This document shows positions 1 to 7,464 of a stretch of 40,793 bases of DNA, one piece after another. This DNA is from Planotetraspora thailandica (GTDB lineage: Bacteria > Actinomycetota > Actinomycetes > Streptosporangiales > Streptosporangiaceae), in contig NZ_BOOR01000085.1 of assembly GCF_016863335.1 (NCBI RefSeq), positions 1 through 40,793 on the forward strand, read 5' to 3'. Below the pieces are notes generated by a model that made no database searches, had not been told where the DNA came from, and worked only from the letters and a program-made list of their open reading frames with translations. The number at the start of each line of letters is the position of its first letter. The first letter of the stretch is position 1. The position numbers were made by a program, and so were the translations under genes.

Positions 1-228
1 TCCCAGGCCGGCGCACAACGCGAATCCCACGATCAGCGCGGGCCGTAGCAGCTTCTCCCGGGAGACCCCGGCTCGGCGGGCTGGCCATGTTGTGCGGCCG
101 CGCGGCGGTAGGTCGTCGGCGTGGTCGTTTCCGTCGACCTCGACCTGCTCGGGCTCGTAGGGCAGGCCTGGGCGTGCGGCTGGTGGCGGACCGTACGGGA
201 ATCGGCGAGAGCCGTCCTGCTCATCCAT
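1..228 (-). CDS. Partial membrane protein, N-terminus only
   Basis: The frame runs off the left edge of the window, so only the first 76 codons are present. It starts at ATG 228 with a purine-rich GGGAGGGG just upstream. The visible part is a hydrophilic, proline- and charge-rich cytoplasmic head of about 55 residues, a basic stretch, and then the start of a hydrophobic segment (LLRPALIVGFALCAGLG), so it is probably a membrane protein with an N-in topology. The function cannot be named from this fragment. Confidence 0.6.
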   Translation of the reverse strand, partial: MDEQDGSRRFPYGPPPAARPGLPYEPEQVEVDGNDHADDLPPRGRTTWPARRAGVSREKLLRPALIVGFALCAGLG

Positions 229-332
229 GCCCGCCCCTCCCGTCGTCTTCAGCGATCCGGCTATCACTTAGTGAGATCGGATCGTAACAATATGAAGTGA
301 CGCCGGGAAGCTGGCGGAGATGCGGGGGCTGA

Positions 333-375
333 CACGTAGAGCCCCGAGACTCTCGCCGTCTCGGGGCTCTACGTG
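333..375. terminator. Strong bidirectional stem-loop terminator
   Basis: Perfect inverted repeat with 18-bp arms (CACGTAGAGCCCCGAGAC and its complement) around a 7-nt loop. It lies 31 bp past the stop of the small minus-strand gene at 406-633 and before the start of the minus-strand partial gene at 228. It most likely ends transcription from 406-633. There is no T-run, as usual for actinomycete terminators. Confidence 0.8.
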
Positions 376-405
376 GCGGAAAAGGAGGTCTACCCCTGCA
401 CCCTC

Positions 406-633
406 CTACCGGCGATACCTATCTGTGTCGTCGAGCCGTCGAGAGAGCTCCTCCGGGGAGTGTCCCTCCTTCATGAGCTTCACGATCTCGCTGTGGCGCG
501 CGTCGTCGACACGCTTGTGGTCCTCACTGAGCTTGCCGCGCCGGCCCTTGTTCAAGGCGTCGAGCAACTCCCTGTCGAAGTCGTTCTTGATCGCGGTGAG
601 CTCATCCAGCCGCTTGAACTTGTCCTTAGCCAT
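406..633 (-). CDS. Small charged helical protein, unknown
   Basis: 75-aa protein from ATG 633; an in-frame start 24 nt upstream is possible, but 633 has a good GGAAGGA site at about 8 nt. The product (MAKDKFKRLDELTAIKND...) is rich in Lys, Arg, Asp and Glu, has no membrane segment, and looks all-helical. It contains EEL and DDTDR stretches near the C-terminus. No family is recognised. It is followed by a perfect terminator, which supports an independent short transcript. A short AT-rich stretch upstream (TATACTGTTGATAGT on the coding strand) could hold the promoter. Confidence 0.65.
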   Translation of the reverse strand: MAKDKFKRLDELTAIKNDFDRELLDALNKGRRGKLSEDHKRVDDARHSEIVKLMKEGHSPEELSRRLDDTDRYRR

Positions 634-692
634 GTGGCCGTCCTTCCGACAACCCATCCACTAACTATCAACAGTATACCCGAAAAATGGTG

Positions 693-2273
693 CTATCCGC
701 TGGGTTCGTCGGGAAGCTGCAGCCCTGGTGCCTGGTCAGGCAATCCTGTTGGAGGGGAGGACCACCACGCCCCGTGGAATGACACCGTGCCGCCGGAGAA
801 CGTCGCCCCGTCGAACGACACCGTGCCGTCGGAGAACGTCGTCCCGTCGAACGACACCGTGCCGCCGGAAAACTCCGCGCCGAACGACACCGTGCCATCG
901 GAAAACTCCGCCATCAGGAACGACACCGTGCCGCCGGAAAACTTCGCCCCGCCGAACCATACGATGCCGCCGGAAAACGCCGCCCCGTAGAACGACACCG
1001 TGCCACCGGAGAACGTCGCCGCCTGGAACGACACCGCGCTGCCGGAAAACTTCGCCGCCTGGAACGACACCGTGCCGCCGGAGAACGCCGCCGCCTGGAA
1101 CGACACCGCGCCGCCGGAAAACGCCGCCCTGCCGAACGACACCGCGCTGCCGGAAAACTCCGCCCCGTCGAACGACACCGCGCCGCCGGAAAACTCCGCC
1201 CCGTCGAACGACACCGCGCTGCCCGAGAACTTCGCCCCGTCGAACGACACCCTGCCGCCGGAAAACTTCGCCCTGTCAGACCGTCCTGACATGCCGAAAG
1301 CCGGCACGACGAACTCATGCACGAAGAACTCCGGCATGCCGAAACCCGGCGCGGCCCACGACGGAAACTCCGGTAGGCCGAATCCCACTCCACCGGACTC
1401 TGGCACGTCGAGCCCTGCCGCGCCGAACGACACCGTGCCGCCCGAGAACTTCGCCCCGTCGAACGACACCGTGCTGCCCGAGAACGTCGCCCCGTCGAAC
1501 GACACCGTGCCGCCGGAAAACTCCGCCCCGTCGAACAACACCGTGCCGCCGGAGAAGACAGCGAAGGAGAAGTTGGCTCCGTCGTCGAAGACGACTCCGG
1601 TGAAATCCAGATCGCTGCCGCACCAGGACACGGGAGTGGTTACACGAAGGTGGGCGGCGATGAGGCGAATGACGGTAGCGCGTACTTCTCGCATTGCCTG
1701 CCAGGTGGCGTGTTTTGCCCCGTCGCTAGCGTCGGGTTCAGGTTCCGGAGGCATGCGCAGATAGGCGCACAGTACGTCGATGCACATCTGGCGGCCGCCA
1801 TCCCAGTCATCGGCGAGCGCCGCCAGGGCGTGAACGCCCGCCAGACGAACCGCGGGTGCGTCGTTGCCGAGTTTGTCGGTGGCCTTGTCGAAGCGTTCGG
1901 CGTACAGCTTGGCGTCCTCACGGCGGGCCGTTTGCCGGGCGCGGTGGTTTTCCTCCTCAGCGAGACGCTGTTTGCGGTAGGCGACGACTAAGGCGACGGC
2001 ACCACCGACGCCGGCGGCCACGGACAGAGAGATCTTGACGATCTCCAGCAGGTTGGTGGTATCGAGGGTGAGTGGGCTCTTCGGTAGTCCAAGCCAGACC
2101 AGCGCGGCGACCAGCAGTCCGCCGGCGATGAGAATGGCACCGGCCAGGGTGAGAGCCAAGGCGACACCGATGTGCAGCAGCCTGACCACCCCGGTGGTAC
2201 CGGGACGTGAGACTCGGCGCCGCCAGGGCGGGAGCAGACGCTTCAGGCGGGGGAGGTGCGGCATATCTCCCAC
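693..2273 (-). CDS. Membrane-anchored pentapeptide-like repeat protein
   Basis: 526 aa from GTG 2273 (an alternative ATG lies at 2264; neither has an ideal RBS). Residues 32-63 and 80-99 are membrane segments. They are followed by a charged coiled linker and a helical module (RFDKATDKLGND... with a conserved VRLAGVHALAALADD) typical of actinobacterial two-TM pentapeptide-repeat proteins. From about residue 228 the protein is a tandem 12-residue repeat of the form F-S-G-G-T-V-S-F-D-G-A-x. The F-to-F spacing alternates 5 and 7 instead of the classic 5. A non-repetitive Phe/Pro/Met-rich island of about 50 residues interrupts the array. The family fold would be a quadrilateral beta-helix; the role is unknown. 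Confidence 0.85.
   Translation of the reverse strand: MGDMPHLPRLKRLLPPWRRRVSRPGTTGVVRLLHIGVALALTLAGAILIAGGLLVAALVWLGLPKSPLTLDTTNLLEIVKISLSVAAGVGGAVALVVAYRKQRLAEEENHRARQTARREDAKLYAERFDKATDKLGNDAPAVRLAGVHALAALADDWDGGRQMCIDVLCAYLRMPPEPEPDASDGAKHATWQAMREVRATVIRLIAAHLRVTTPVSWCGSDLDFTGVVFDDGANFSFAVFSGGTVLFDGAEFSGGTVSFDGATFSGSTVSFDGAKFSGGTVSFGAAGLDVPESGGVGFGLPEFPSWAAPGFGMPEFFVHEFVVPAFGMSGRSDRAKFSGGRVSFDGAKFSGSAVSFDGAEFSGGAVSFDGAEFSGSAVSFGRAAFSGGAVSFQAAAFSGGTVSFQAAKFSGSAVSFQAATFSGGTVSFYGAAFSGGIVWFGGAKFSGGTVSFLMAEFSDGTVSFGAEFSGGTVSFDGTTFSDGTVSFDGATFSGGTVSFHGAWWSSPPTGLPDQAPGLQLPDEPSG
779..1550. repeat. 36-bp coding tandem repeats
   Basis: The 12-residue repeats of the pentapeptide-like protein are encoded by a 36-bp unit such as GCCCCGTCGAACGACACCGT plus GCCGCCGGAAAACTCC. 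Neighbouring units are nearly identical. The array is split by about 145 bp of non-repeat coding sequence near 1280-1428. Near identity at DNA level suggests recent expansion by slippage or unequal exchange. Confidence 0.8.
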
Positions 2274-2411
2274 GATGCCGGGATGCTGCTGGGCGCGACG
2301 GCAGATCGGTAAGCGTGTTCGCGGATCGTGTCCCCGACCGACGCGAACTTCACCCGCGAGGACTTAACCACGAGCAGAAACCCTGGAGAAGGTGTATTCC
2401 CACAAGTTGCG

Positions 2412-2433
2412 TACTAGTGAGTACGGACTAGTA
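2412..2433. promoter_or_regulatory. Dyad operator candidate
   Basis: Perfect inverted repeat TACTAGT-N8-ACTAGTA, about 140 bp upstream of the minus-strand repeat protein (start 2273) in a 500-bp gap with no gene. Arm and spacer length fit a dimeric regulator binding site. The regulator is not known. Confidence 0.4.
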
Positions 2434-2728
2434 ATCGGGGTGCGCACTTGCGCGGCGGCGATTCTCAGGCCCCCAGTATGAGGCGACACAAGCCTGGCCC
2501 TCAATCGTGTGACGCAAATCACAAAGTGGGCAGAACTTCGCCATTTTGATACGTGGTGGTACGTCCTGAGATCTGGTGTTGCGGTGTGTTGCGCTACCGA
2601 CCGATCGCCCCGGGCCATATATCCACGGTTTGGGTGCGCGAAGTCATTCGGGGGCGATTACGCTTGGCATCAGCGTTGACGCATCGGCATTTCCGAGTCG
2701 GTCGGTTTCCCGCGGGATCGACCGGGAC

Positions 2729-2768
2729 GGGCTCCACCGGACGGAATCCTCCAACCCGACCGGAGCCC
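2729..2768 (+). promoter_or_regulatory. Stem-loop ahead of a small gene's RBS
   Basis: GGGCTCC at 2729-2735 pairs with GGAGCCC at 2762-2768, ending 5 bp before the GGAAGGA ribosome binding site of the tiny gene at 2784. It could be a leader hairpin or an operator. A similar arrangement is seen ahead of the tiny membrane gene at 34897. Confidence 0.35.
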
Positions 2769-2783
2769 ACGGAAGGAAACGAA

Positions 2784-2897
2784 ATGCCGAGACGGCGACG
2801 CAGCAGAAAACCACTCTCATCAGAGGAGCGCACACTCATCATCAGAGTGGGCCTCTTCGTGGGGGAGGTGCTGCTGCGGGTTTTCGGGCCCATCTAG
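2784..2897 (+). CDS. Tiny single-TM protein, unknown
   Basis: 37 aa from ATG 2784, with an excellent GGAAGGA ribosome binding site 6-7 nt upstream. The N-terminus is strongly basic (MPRRRRSRKPLSSEER) and is followed by one amphipathic to hydrophobic helix (LIIRVGLFVGEVLLRVFG). A small basic-then-hydrophobic protein like this could sit at the inner face of the membrane. No family is recognised. It stands alone between non-coding stretches, and its call rests on the RBS and clean start and stop. Confidence 0.5.
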   Translation: MPRRRRSRKPLSSEERTLIIRVGLFVGEVLLRVFGPI

Positions 2898-3053
2898 GGA
2901 AGGCCACCCTAGTGAACCCGTAAACCCTCACATCAGACGGGGCCTCGATCTGGATTTGCGCTCTCGGTCGGGGCCTTCGTCGTGTCCGGCCTTGACTCTC
3001 AGGCAAGGTCCGTTGCTTCAGACTAACGCATAGACGTTAAATGAGTGCGCTCT

Positions 3054-3266
3054 CGTGCACACTCTTAGCGATACACCAGTATCACGAGCGAGCACACTGC
3101 CGTCGCTCTGCCAGCGGGCACCAGGACCAGGAAGAACAGACCGCTGGCGCACTCTCAGCGGACACCAGGATCACGAGCAAGCAGACCAACAGCTGGGCCT
3201 GGGCGGGGGTGAGGAGACGCCCCGTCGCACTGCCGGCAGTACACCAGGATCACAAGGGAGCAGGCC
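3054..3266. repeat. Four iteron-like direct repeats (~44 bp)
   Basis: Four diverged direct repeats with the core ACACCAGGATCACGAGCAAG. The core starts at 3073, 3118, 3162 and 3241 (steps 45, 44 and 79 bp). Each core is preceded by a related block, CG(T/C)CGC(T/A)CTGCCAGCGG. The steps are not multiples of three, so this is not a coding repeat. Direct repeats of this size upstream of plasmid genes are typical of replication iterons or partition-protein sites. They lie 80 bp before the unknown gene at 3349 and 1-2 kb from the Rep-like gene at 4294-5178. Confidence 0.6.
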
Positions 3267-3348
3267 GCCGCGATCCTGGCGTCGGGCACCGCGCTGACCT
3301 CGTGGACCTGGCCGTCGTAGCGCTGAACTGTCGGCAGGGGCCGCTACG

Positions 3349-4212
3349 GTGCGGCTCGTGGATGACCTCGCCAAGCTCGCCGCATCGGTCACCGAGTTCG
3401 CGTCCGCGAGTTCTATGACGTTGGTGCCTGCTGTCCCTGAGGGTGGGTGCGGGGGAGAGGTTTTCCTCGGCCCTGGCAAGGTAGACCTGCCTGGGTTCCT
3501 TGCGATGGCGCACAAGCTCGGGGGAAACGCCCTCTATATGGAAGCGGCGCCGTTCGATCCTGCGGACGTTGAGGATCCGTCGGCGGATCTGGCTGAGCGC
3601 AAAGGTCAGGTTGGCCAGATCGAAGTCGCGTTTGCTGCCAACGGGATCGTGCATTTCTGGCAGCAGCGGGCTGCCTGGTATGCGGAATGGCAGCAAGGCG
3701 CACTCGATCAGACGTTATCCCGAGTCCACCTCGACAAGGAAACCGGTCTCACGGACGAGGACAGGGAGCGACCGGACGACAAGGAAAGGGCTCAGCTGTA
3801 CGACGAGGAAAGGGAGCTGATCGGCAAGCAAGTCGAGATGCTCCTAGCCAACTCGGACTTTCGCGCTGCCAGAGGAAGCGCCCGGCGGCGGGCCAGTTGG
3901 CTTGCTCTGTCTGGGGATTCCAGCGAGAAGCCGTCATGGACGGCCATCGACACTGCCTGCGAGCAGGCCGAGGAAATGGCCAGGGTGCGGTATGCCGAGC
4001 TCGCCCGGCGGTTCGACGAGTTAGCCGCAGAACTGTTGGCCGATCCTGAGTATCAGCAGACCCGCGCGGCCTCAGCCCGTAAGCAGGTCGTTGAGCGTTT
4101 CCTTATCGCTCGGGCGGACGGCTTCAGCGCGCCGGTTTACGTGCGGGATGAGCTGCATGCGCGAGCTCAGCAGCTCGGCAAGAGCAGCGGAACAAAGGGG
4201 GGGCTGTTCTAA
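3349..4212 (+). CDS. Unknown protein downstream of iteron-like repeats
   Basis: 287 aa from GTG 3349 (CAGGGG about 9 nt upstream; GTG 3358 is an alternative). The N-terminal 90 residues form a Gly/Pro-containing domain (FLGPGKVDLPGFLAMAHKLG), followed by a Trp-rich segment (HFWQQRAAWYAEWQQGALDQ). The C-terminal half is long, charged and helical, with repeated Glu/Arg stretches (residues 130-280). No membrane segment or catalytic motif is visible, and no family is recognised. It converges with the winged-helix gene at 4294-5178. Its position beside iteron-like repeats hints at a replication or copy-control link, which is inference only. Confidence 0.7.
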   Translation: MRLVDDLAKLAASVTEFASASSMTLVPAVPEGGCGGEVFLGPGKVDLPGFLAMAHKLGGNALYMEAAPFDPADVEDPSADLAERKGQVGQIEVAFAANGIVHFWQQRAAWYAEWQQGALDQTLSRVHLDKETGLTDEDRERPDDKERAQLYDEERELIGKQVEMLLANSDFRAARGSARRRASWLALSGDSSEKPSWTAIDTACEQAEEMARVRYAELARRFDELAAELLADPEYQQTRAASARKQVVERFLIARADGFSAPVYVRDELHARAQQLGKSSGTKGGLF

Positions 4213-4293
4213 CTTCGGCTGGCCTCGTTGCTTTCGTCGCGCGGCGGGCGCAGGTAGGCAGGCTTCGTCGCTCGCCAACGAGCTGCTGAGCCC

Positions 4294-5178
4294 TCAGCTC
4301 GAGGTCTTGATTTTCTGGGGTCGCCGGTGGGCCGGCTGATCAAGCTGGCCAGGGTGCAGGGTGTAGACGTTGCGCAGCCGTTCGATGTCGAAGTCGTCGG
4401 GGTTAATGGGCTTGCGACTAAAGGTCAACAGGCCGAGGTCGCGCAGGTCGTTGATGCCCTTGGTCCGGGTGTCGGGGCTTAGGTCGTAGCGTGCGGCGAA
4501 GGCTTTGGGGCTGATCCATACGTGGTGGAGCGGTTCGGTGAGTTCGGCGGCCCGGTACTGGTCGAGCAGGATCAGGTACATGGCCAGGCCAGCCCCGGTC
4601 ATGAGCTGTATGTACCCGTTGGTCCAGAGGGTCGCGGAGAGCTGAGCGTACAGGTGGCGTAGGCCTTCGGGGGTGGCACGGTGGGCTTTGGCCGCGGCCC
4701 CGGGGGCGATGTAGGCGCTGTCGTCGCCGGTCTCGTTCAAGACGGTGACGACGTTGGCGTGCCCGGGGTTGGCCTTAACGGCGATGAAGTAGTGCCGCTC
4801 CAGCCAGGCTTGTGCCTCGTTGATGCGGCGGGCGCCAGTGGTAGCCGGCTGGTCGAGGTCGAGAAGTTGAGCCCAGGACTGTGCGTAATAGGAGAGAGGG
4901 GTCCCTCGGTCGCTGGTCTGCATCCAGAGGTAGCTGAGGAACAGCTTGAGCCGAACTTGGCCGCCGCGGCCGCCGCGCAGCATCCGGGCGAGCGGTGGCG
5001 CCTCGGCCTCGATGTCGGGGCGGGAAATGAATGACAGGCGGAGTTGGGCGCGTCGGCGGGCGCGATGAGAGGCCTTCTTGGCCCGGTCGAGCGCGGTCGC
5101 TGAGACCGTCTCCGGGAGCCGTTCCCCGCCCCCGCTGACAGGTCGTGTCGCTTGCGCCGGACGGGTCTCCGTAGCCAT
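4294..5178 (-). CDS. Winged-helix DNA-binding protein, candidate plasmid Rep
   Basis: 294 aa from ATG 5178, with AGGA 7 nt upstream. A basic N-terminal arm (RAKKASHRARRRAQLRLSF) precedes two predicted winged-helix regions. The first spans about 65-150 (RLKLFLSYLWMQTSDRG ... GARRINEAQAWLERHYFI) and the second about 175-280 (YLILLDQYRAAEL ... TRTKGINDLRDLGLLTFSRK). Two tandem winged helices with a basic arm are the architecture of many plasmid initiators and related regulators, and the upstream 130 bp is AT-rich for this window. Sequence alone does not prove initiation activity. It could also be a transcriptional regulator. Confidence 0.6.
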   Translation of the reverse strand: MATETRPAQATRPVSGGGERLPETVSATALDRAKKASHRARRRAQLRLSFISRPDIEAEAPPLARMLRGGRGGQVRLKLFLSYLWMQTSDRGTPLSYYAQSWAQLLDLDQPATTGARRINEAQAWLERHYFIAVKANPGHANVVTVLNETGDDSAYIAPGAAAKAHRATPEGLRHLYAQLSATLWTNGYIQLMTGAGLAMYLILLDQYRAAELTEPLHHVWISPKAFAARYDLSPDTRTKGINDLRDLGLLTFSRKPINPDDFDIERLRNVYTLHPGQLDQPAHRRPQKIKTSS

Positions 5179-5307
5179 GAGTCATTCCTAAGTATGGAGA
5201 AGTATTTACTCGTTACATAGTATCGGCTAAGAAGGTGCTGGTGAAGCCGGTGCAAGCGTAGGGGCTAAGCTTGGTTTAAAGGTATCCAGCACGGCGTAAA
5301 CGTAGGG
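5179..5307. other. AT-rich upstream region of Rep-like gene
   Basis: This stretch is distinctly more AT-rich than its surroundings. It contains AAGTAT repeated at 5190-5215, a related TAGTAT, and two copies of CGTAGGGG about 40 bp apart. It is a plausible promoter or unwinding region for the winged-helix gene. The stretch from 5308 to 5580 holds no convincing gene. Confidence 0.35.
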
Positions 5308-5581
5308 GTGCATCCGCTCGATCCACTTCAAGGGCTGGTTGCGGACGGGGCGCGGATAGGTAAAGCTATCGTCAGCTTCCACACCGCGAGCACTAGTTCC
5401 CCCGGGGGTGCTCCCCGGGACGACGGCCGGCTCGAGGCAAGGGAGTCAGGGGTTACCTGGCCCGGCCATGGGAGCCATACCGTCGGTCGTCCTCGGGAGA
5501 AGAGGCTTCACGAAGGTACGGCGACGGGTTCGGGTTCTTCTACCGGTTGTGCCCCGGTACCCGCCCGCCAGGACGCCCCGG

Positions 5582-5618
5582 GCTGAAGGCCACCATCAAC
5601 TTGATGGTGGCCTTCAGC
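5582..5618. terminator. 18-bp-arm palindrome, terminator or operator
   Basis: GCTGAAGGCCACCATCAA and its exact complement are separated by a single base. A 1-nt loop is sterically unlikely for RNA, so the end of the stem would open. It could work as a bidirectional terminator after the minus-strand HTH gene at 5820-6620, or as a cruciform/operator. There is no T-run. Confidence 0.5.
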
Positions 5619-5656
5619 ATCTCCACGGTTAGGGAGAAACACCCTGACTGATGTGC

Positions 5657-5761
5657 GCGGCGAGTGCTCCCGCGTTCCTCCTCGTAGTCCGCGGGTCTCC
5701 CGTCTGCTTGGGCCATCTCAGCCGCGGTTCTCAAAGCGGAGGAAGGCTCGCCGTAGGCGAC
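5657..5761. repeat. Dispersed repeat, copy A
   Basis: About 105 bp closely related to 7996-8111. Shared blocks include GCGGCGAGTGCTCC, TCCTCGTAGTCCG, GTCTGC.TGGGCC and GGCTCGCCGTAGGCGAC. On the minus strand both copies read a similar peptide (AQADG...DYEEER.STRR), with in-frame length differences. Both lie near minus-strand HTH genes. It may be a relic of a duplicated gene 5' end. Confidence 0.65.
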
Positions 5762-5819
5762 GGACGGATCCAGCTCGGCCTCTGGCACTGGGACAAGGGC
5801 GTACGGCCCGCGTTGCGCG

Positions 5820-6620
5820 TCAGCCCACGCTGCGGGTCCGGGGGAGCGGGGTTACCGACGAAAGCGCTTGGCGCGGCTCAGCGCACGCCTGTGGCATGCG
5901 GATCTGCCTCCAGGCGGTGCTCCATCGCTGGACGTCGTCGTCACTTCCGCCGCAGGCCGTGATGAAGGCGACCAGCAGGTCGAGCGGCGGCAGCTTGTCC
6001 TCCTTGAGGGTCTTGCTCAGCGTGCTGAGCGCGAAAGCGTTGTTCGCACGGCGGACCAGCTCCCGTAGCGTGAGATCACCAGCCCAGATCCGGTAGTGCC
6101 GCATCCGGTCGACTAGCTCGGCCGGCGTCCGCGCGATCAGGGGGTCTGGCTTCAGGCCGTACCCGTCCAGGTCCTCGATCTGCCGAGGGACCGACGCCCG
6201 GCGACGTCGCAGGGTCGGGGTCGCACGTGGGGACTCGACCGTCGCGAGAATGCGCTCGTTGTCCGCGGCCGTGCCCTCCTCGGAGGACGTCGGCACGGCC
6301 AGCATCCTCACCCTCATGGCCGCACTCCGAAGGTTCGCCATGAGCCGAGCGTCGGCTCCCGGCAGCTCCATGACATCGTCGATGGCGCCGGGCGCTATCG
6401 TCCCGCCACGCCGCGCCGTGGTGGCGAGGTACTTCAGGAGTTGGAGCGGTAGACCCTCGGGAGTGGAAAGAGACACATTCATGAGGATCGTGGCGGTCGC
6501 AAGCTCGTAGAGGTCCCGCCACGACGGGGGCATGTTTCGCGTGTAGTGCCGGATCTCACGAACTCGGCTAAGGATCAGCGGTCCCTGATGAGCCGCTTCC
6601 GGAGAAGAGTTTTCGGCCAC
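5820..6620 (-). CDS. HTH regulator of the tiny-TM/HTH module, copy 1
   Basis: 266 aa from GTG 6620, preceded by GGGAG at 8 nt and starting 4 nt after the upstream gene's TGA, so the two are co-translated. The first 110 residues are helical and unknown (REIRHYTRNMPPSWRDLYEL ... LLKYLATTARRGG), followed by an Arg/Thr-rich linker. The C-terminal 80 residues are the actinobacterial XRE-like HTH seen in many plasmid and prophage proteins: TPAELVDRMRHYRIWAGDLT, LRELVRRANNAFALSTLSKT, then LPPLDLLVAFITACGG and VQRWSTAWRQIR. It is probably a DNA-binding regulator of its own operon. The same gene pair occurs again at 29468-30390. Confidence 0.8.
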   Translation of the reverse strand: MAENSSPEAAHQGPLILSRVREIRHYTRNMPPSWRDLYELATATILMNVSLSTPEGLPLQLLKYLATTARRGGTIAPGAIDDVMELPGADARLMANLRSAAMRVRMLAVPTSSEEGTAADNERILATVESPRATPTLRRRRASVPRQIEDLDGYGLKPDPLIARTPAELVDRMRHYRIWAGDLTLRELVRRANNAFALSTLSKTLKEDKLPPLDLLVAFITACGGSDDDVQRWSTAWRQIRMPQACAEPRQALSSVTPLPRTRSVG

Positions 6621-6624
6621 CAGG

Positions 6625-6828
6625 TCACGCTCCCGAAGTGCGGGGCAGGAGCCGGGCAGCGATGGTGGTAGCGGCCGCACATCCCCCGCCGACCAGGAGC
6701 AGGACATCGTGCGGCGTGTAGCCGCGCTGGAGGAGCGCGTAGAGGAACACGAAGATGACGACGAGGACGAGGAGCGGGACAACAACACGGTTGTCCAGCG
6801 AGGGGGTGTTGATCTTGATGCAGAGCAA
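6625..6828 (-). CDS. Tiny two-TM protein of the TM/HTH module, copy 1
   Basis: 67 aa from TTG 6828, with GGAAAGGG upstream. Two hydrophobic segments at about residues 15-34 (VVVPLLVLVVIFVFLYALLQ) and 40-58 (HDVLLLVGGGCAAATTIAAR) are joined by a short turn; the C-terminus LLPRTSGA is cytoplasmic-looking. It is immediately upstream of the HTH gene at 5820-6620 (4-nt gap). A gene of the same size and layout (30184-30390) sits upstream of a related HTH gene. The role is unknown; a membrane sensor or sequestering partner for the HTH protein is one possibility. Confidence 0.7.
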   Translation of the reverse strand: MLCIKINTPSLDNRVVVPLLVLVVIFVFLYALLQRGYTPHDVLLLVGGGCAAATTIAARLLPRTSGA

Positions 6829-6851
6829 GAACGCTCAGCCCTTTCCGAACT

Positions 6852-6879
6852 TGACACGTGGAACCTGACATGTGGCCCA
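6852..6879. promoter_or_regulatory. Tandem 14-bp operator candidate
   Basis: Two adjacent 14-bp units begin TGACACGTGG and TGACATGTGG, 24 bp upstream of the TTG start at 6828. A third exact copy of TGACACGTGGAACC lies at 7204-7217. Each has the CACGTG/CATGTG core. They are placed where an autoregulatory operator for the module would be. Confidence 0.45.
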
Positions 6880-7464
6880 GACCGTCACCGACCCTCGCGG
6901 CAGCGGCAACTACCGGCATTGAGGGTGTGGCGGACGTGATCCACTGAAACCATGATGACCCGCTCCCGTGTCCGGATGGCGCCCTTTGCTCGGGGTCTCT
7001 TCGCCCGTCTGTGCGGAGCCGTTCGCAGGTGTTCACAGGTGTTCCGATCCGCACGTTGTCGTCCACGAAGGGACACCCGCGTTCAAATCTGGATCAGCCG
7101 TCTCCCGTGTCCGATTTGTTCCGGTCTAATGGAGAAGCGACGCTAAGTACCTGCACATCACGGGTATGTACTGAGGCGTCATGAGCTGGTGAGACTCCGT
7201 AACTGACACGTGGAACCGCACCAGAGCAGGCGAGGGGCTTGCCGCGGCAACGGCGGGCCCGAAGGGTTCACGGCCGTCTAGATGGGCGGGCGTGAGCCCT
7301 TTTCGCATCTGAGCACTACGTGCGGCCCACAGGGCCGCTAACAGGTTGTCCGTCCGGCGATGCACCGTCGGGCAGTTCGGTCGTTCTCCGCGCCCATGTC
7401 GGCGGACTCGTCATGCTCGGATATGGCGGGGAGGGCGGTCAGGTCCTGCGTGCGGGCCGTGCCC
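6880..7464. other. Gap without a convincing gene
   Basis: No reading frame here combines a ribosome binding site, sensible composition and a recognisable product. The only structure noted is the third TGACACGTGGAACC copy at 7204-7217. It probably holds the promoter region of the minus-strand module ending at 6828. Confidence 0.4.

Noticed and set aside
728-1603. Long plus-strand frames rich in RRTTPCRRKT or NDTVPPEN repeats
   Set aside because: They are the antisense readings of the 36-bp repeat array of the minus-strand protein; no RBS and biased composition.
2364-2618. Minus-strand frame of 84 codons
   Set aside because: No RBS, covers the dyad operator and has no protein-like features.
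3054-3266. CRISPR array
   Set aside because: Only four diverged repeats with uneven steps and no cas gene; iteron-like repeats fit better.
7126-7365. Minus-strand frame of 79 codons
   Set aside because: No RBS, no hydrophobic core or motif; likely chance.
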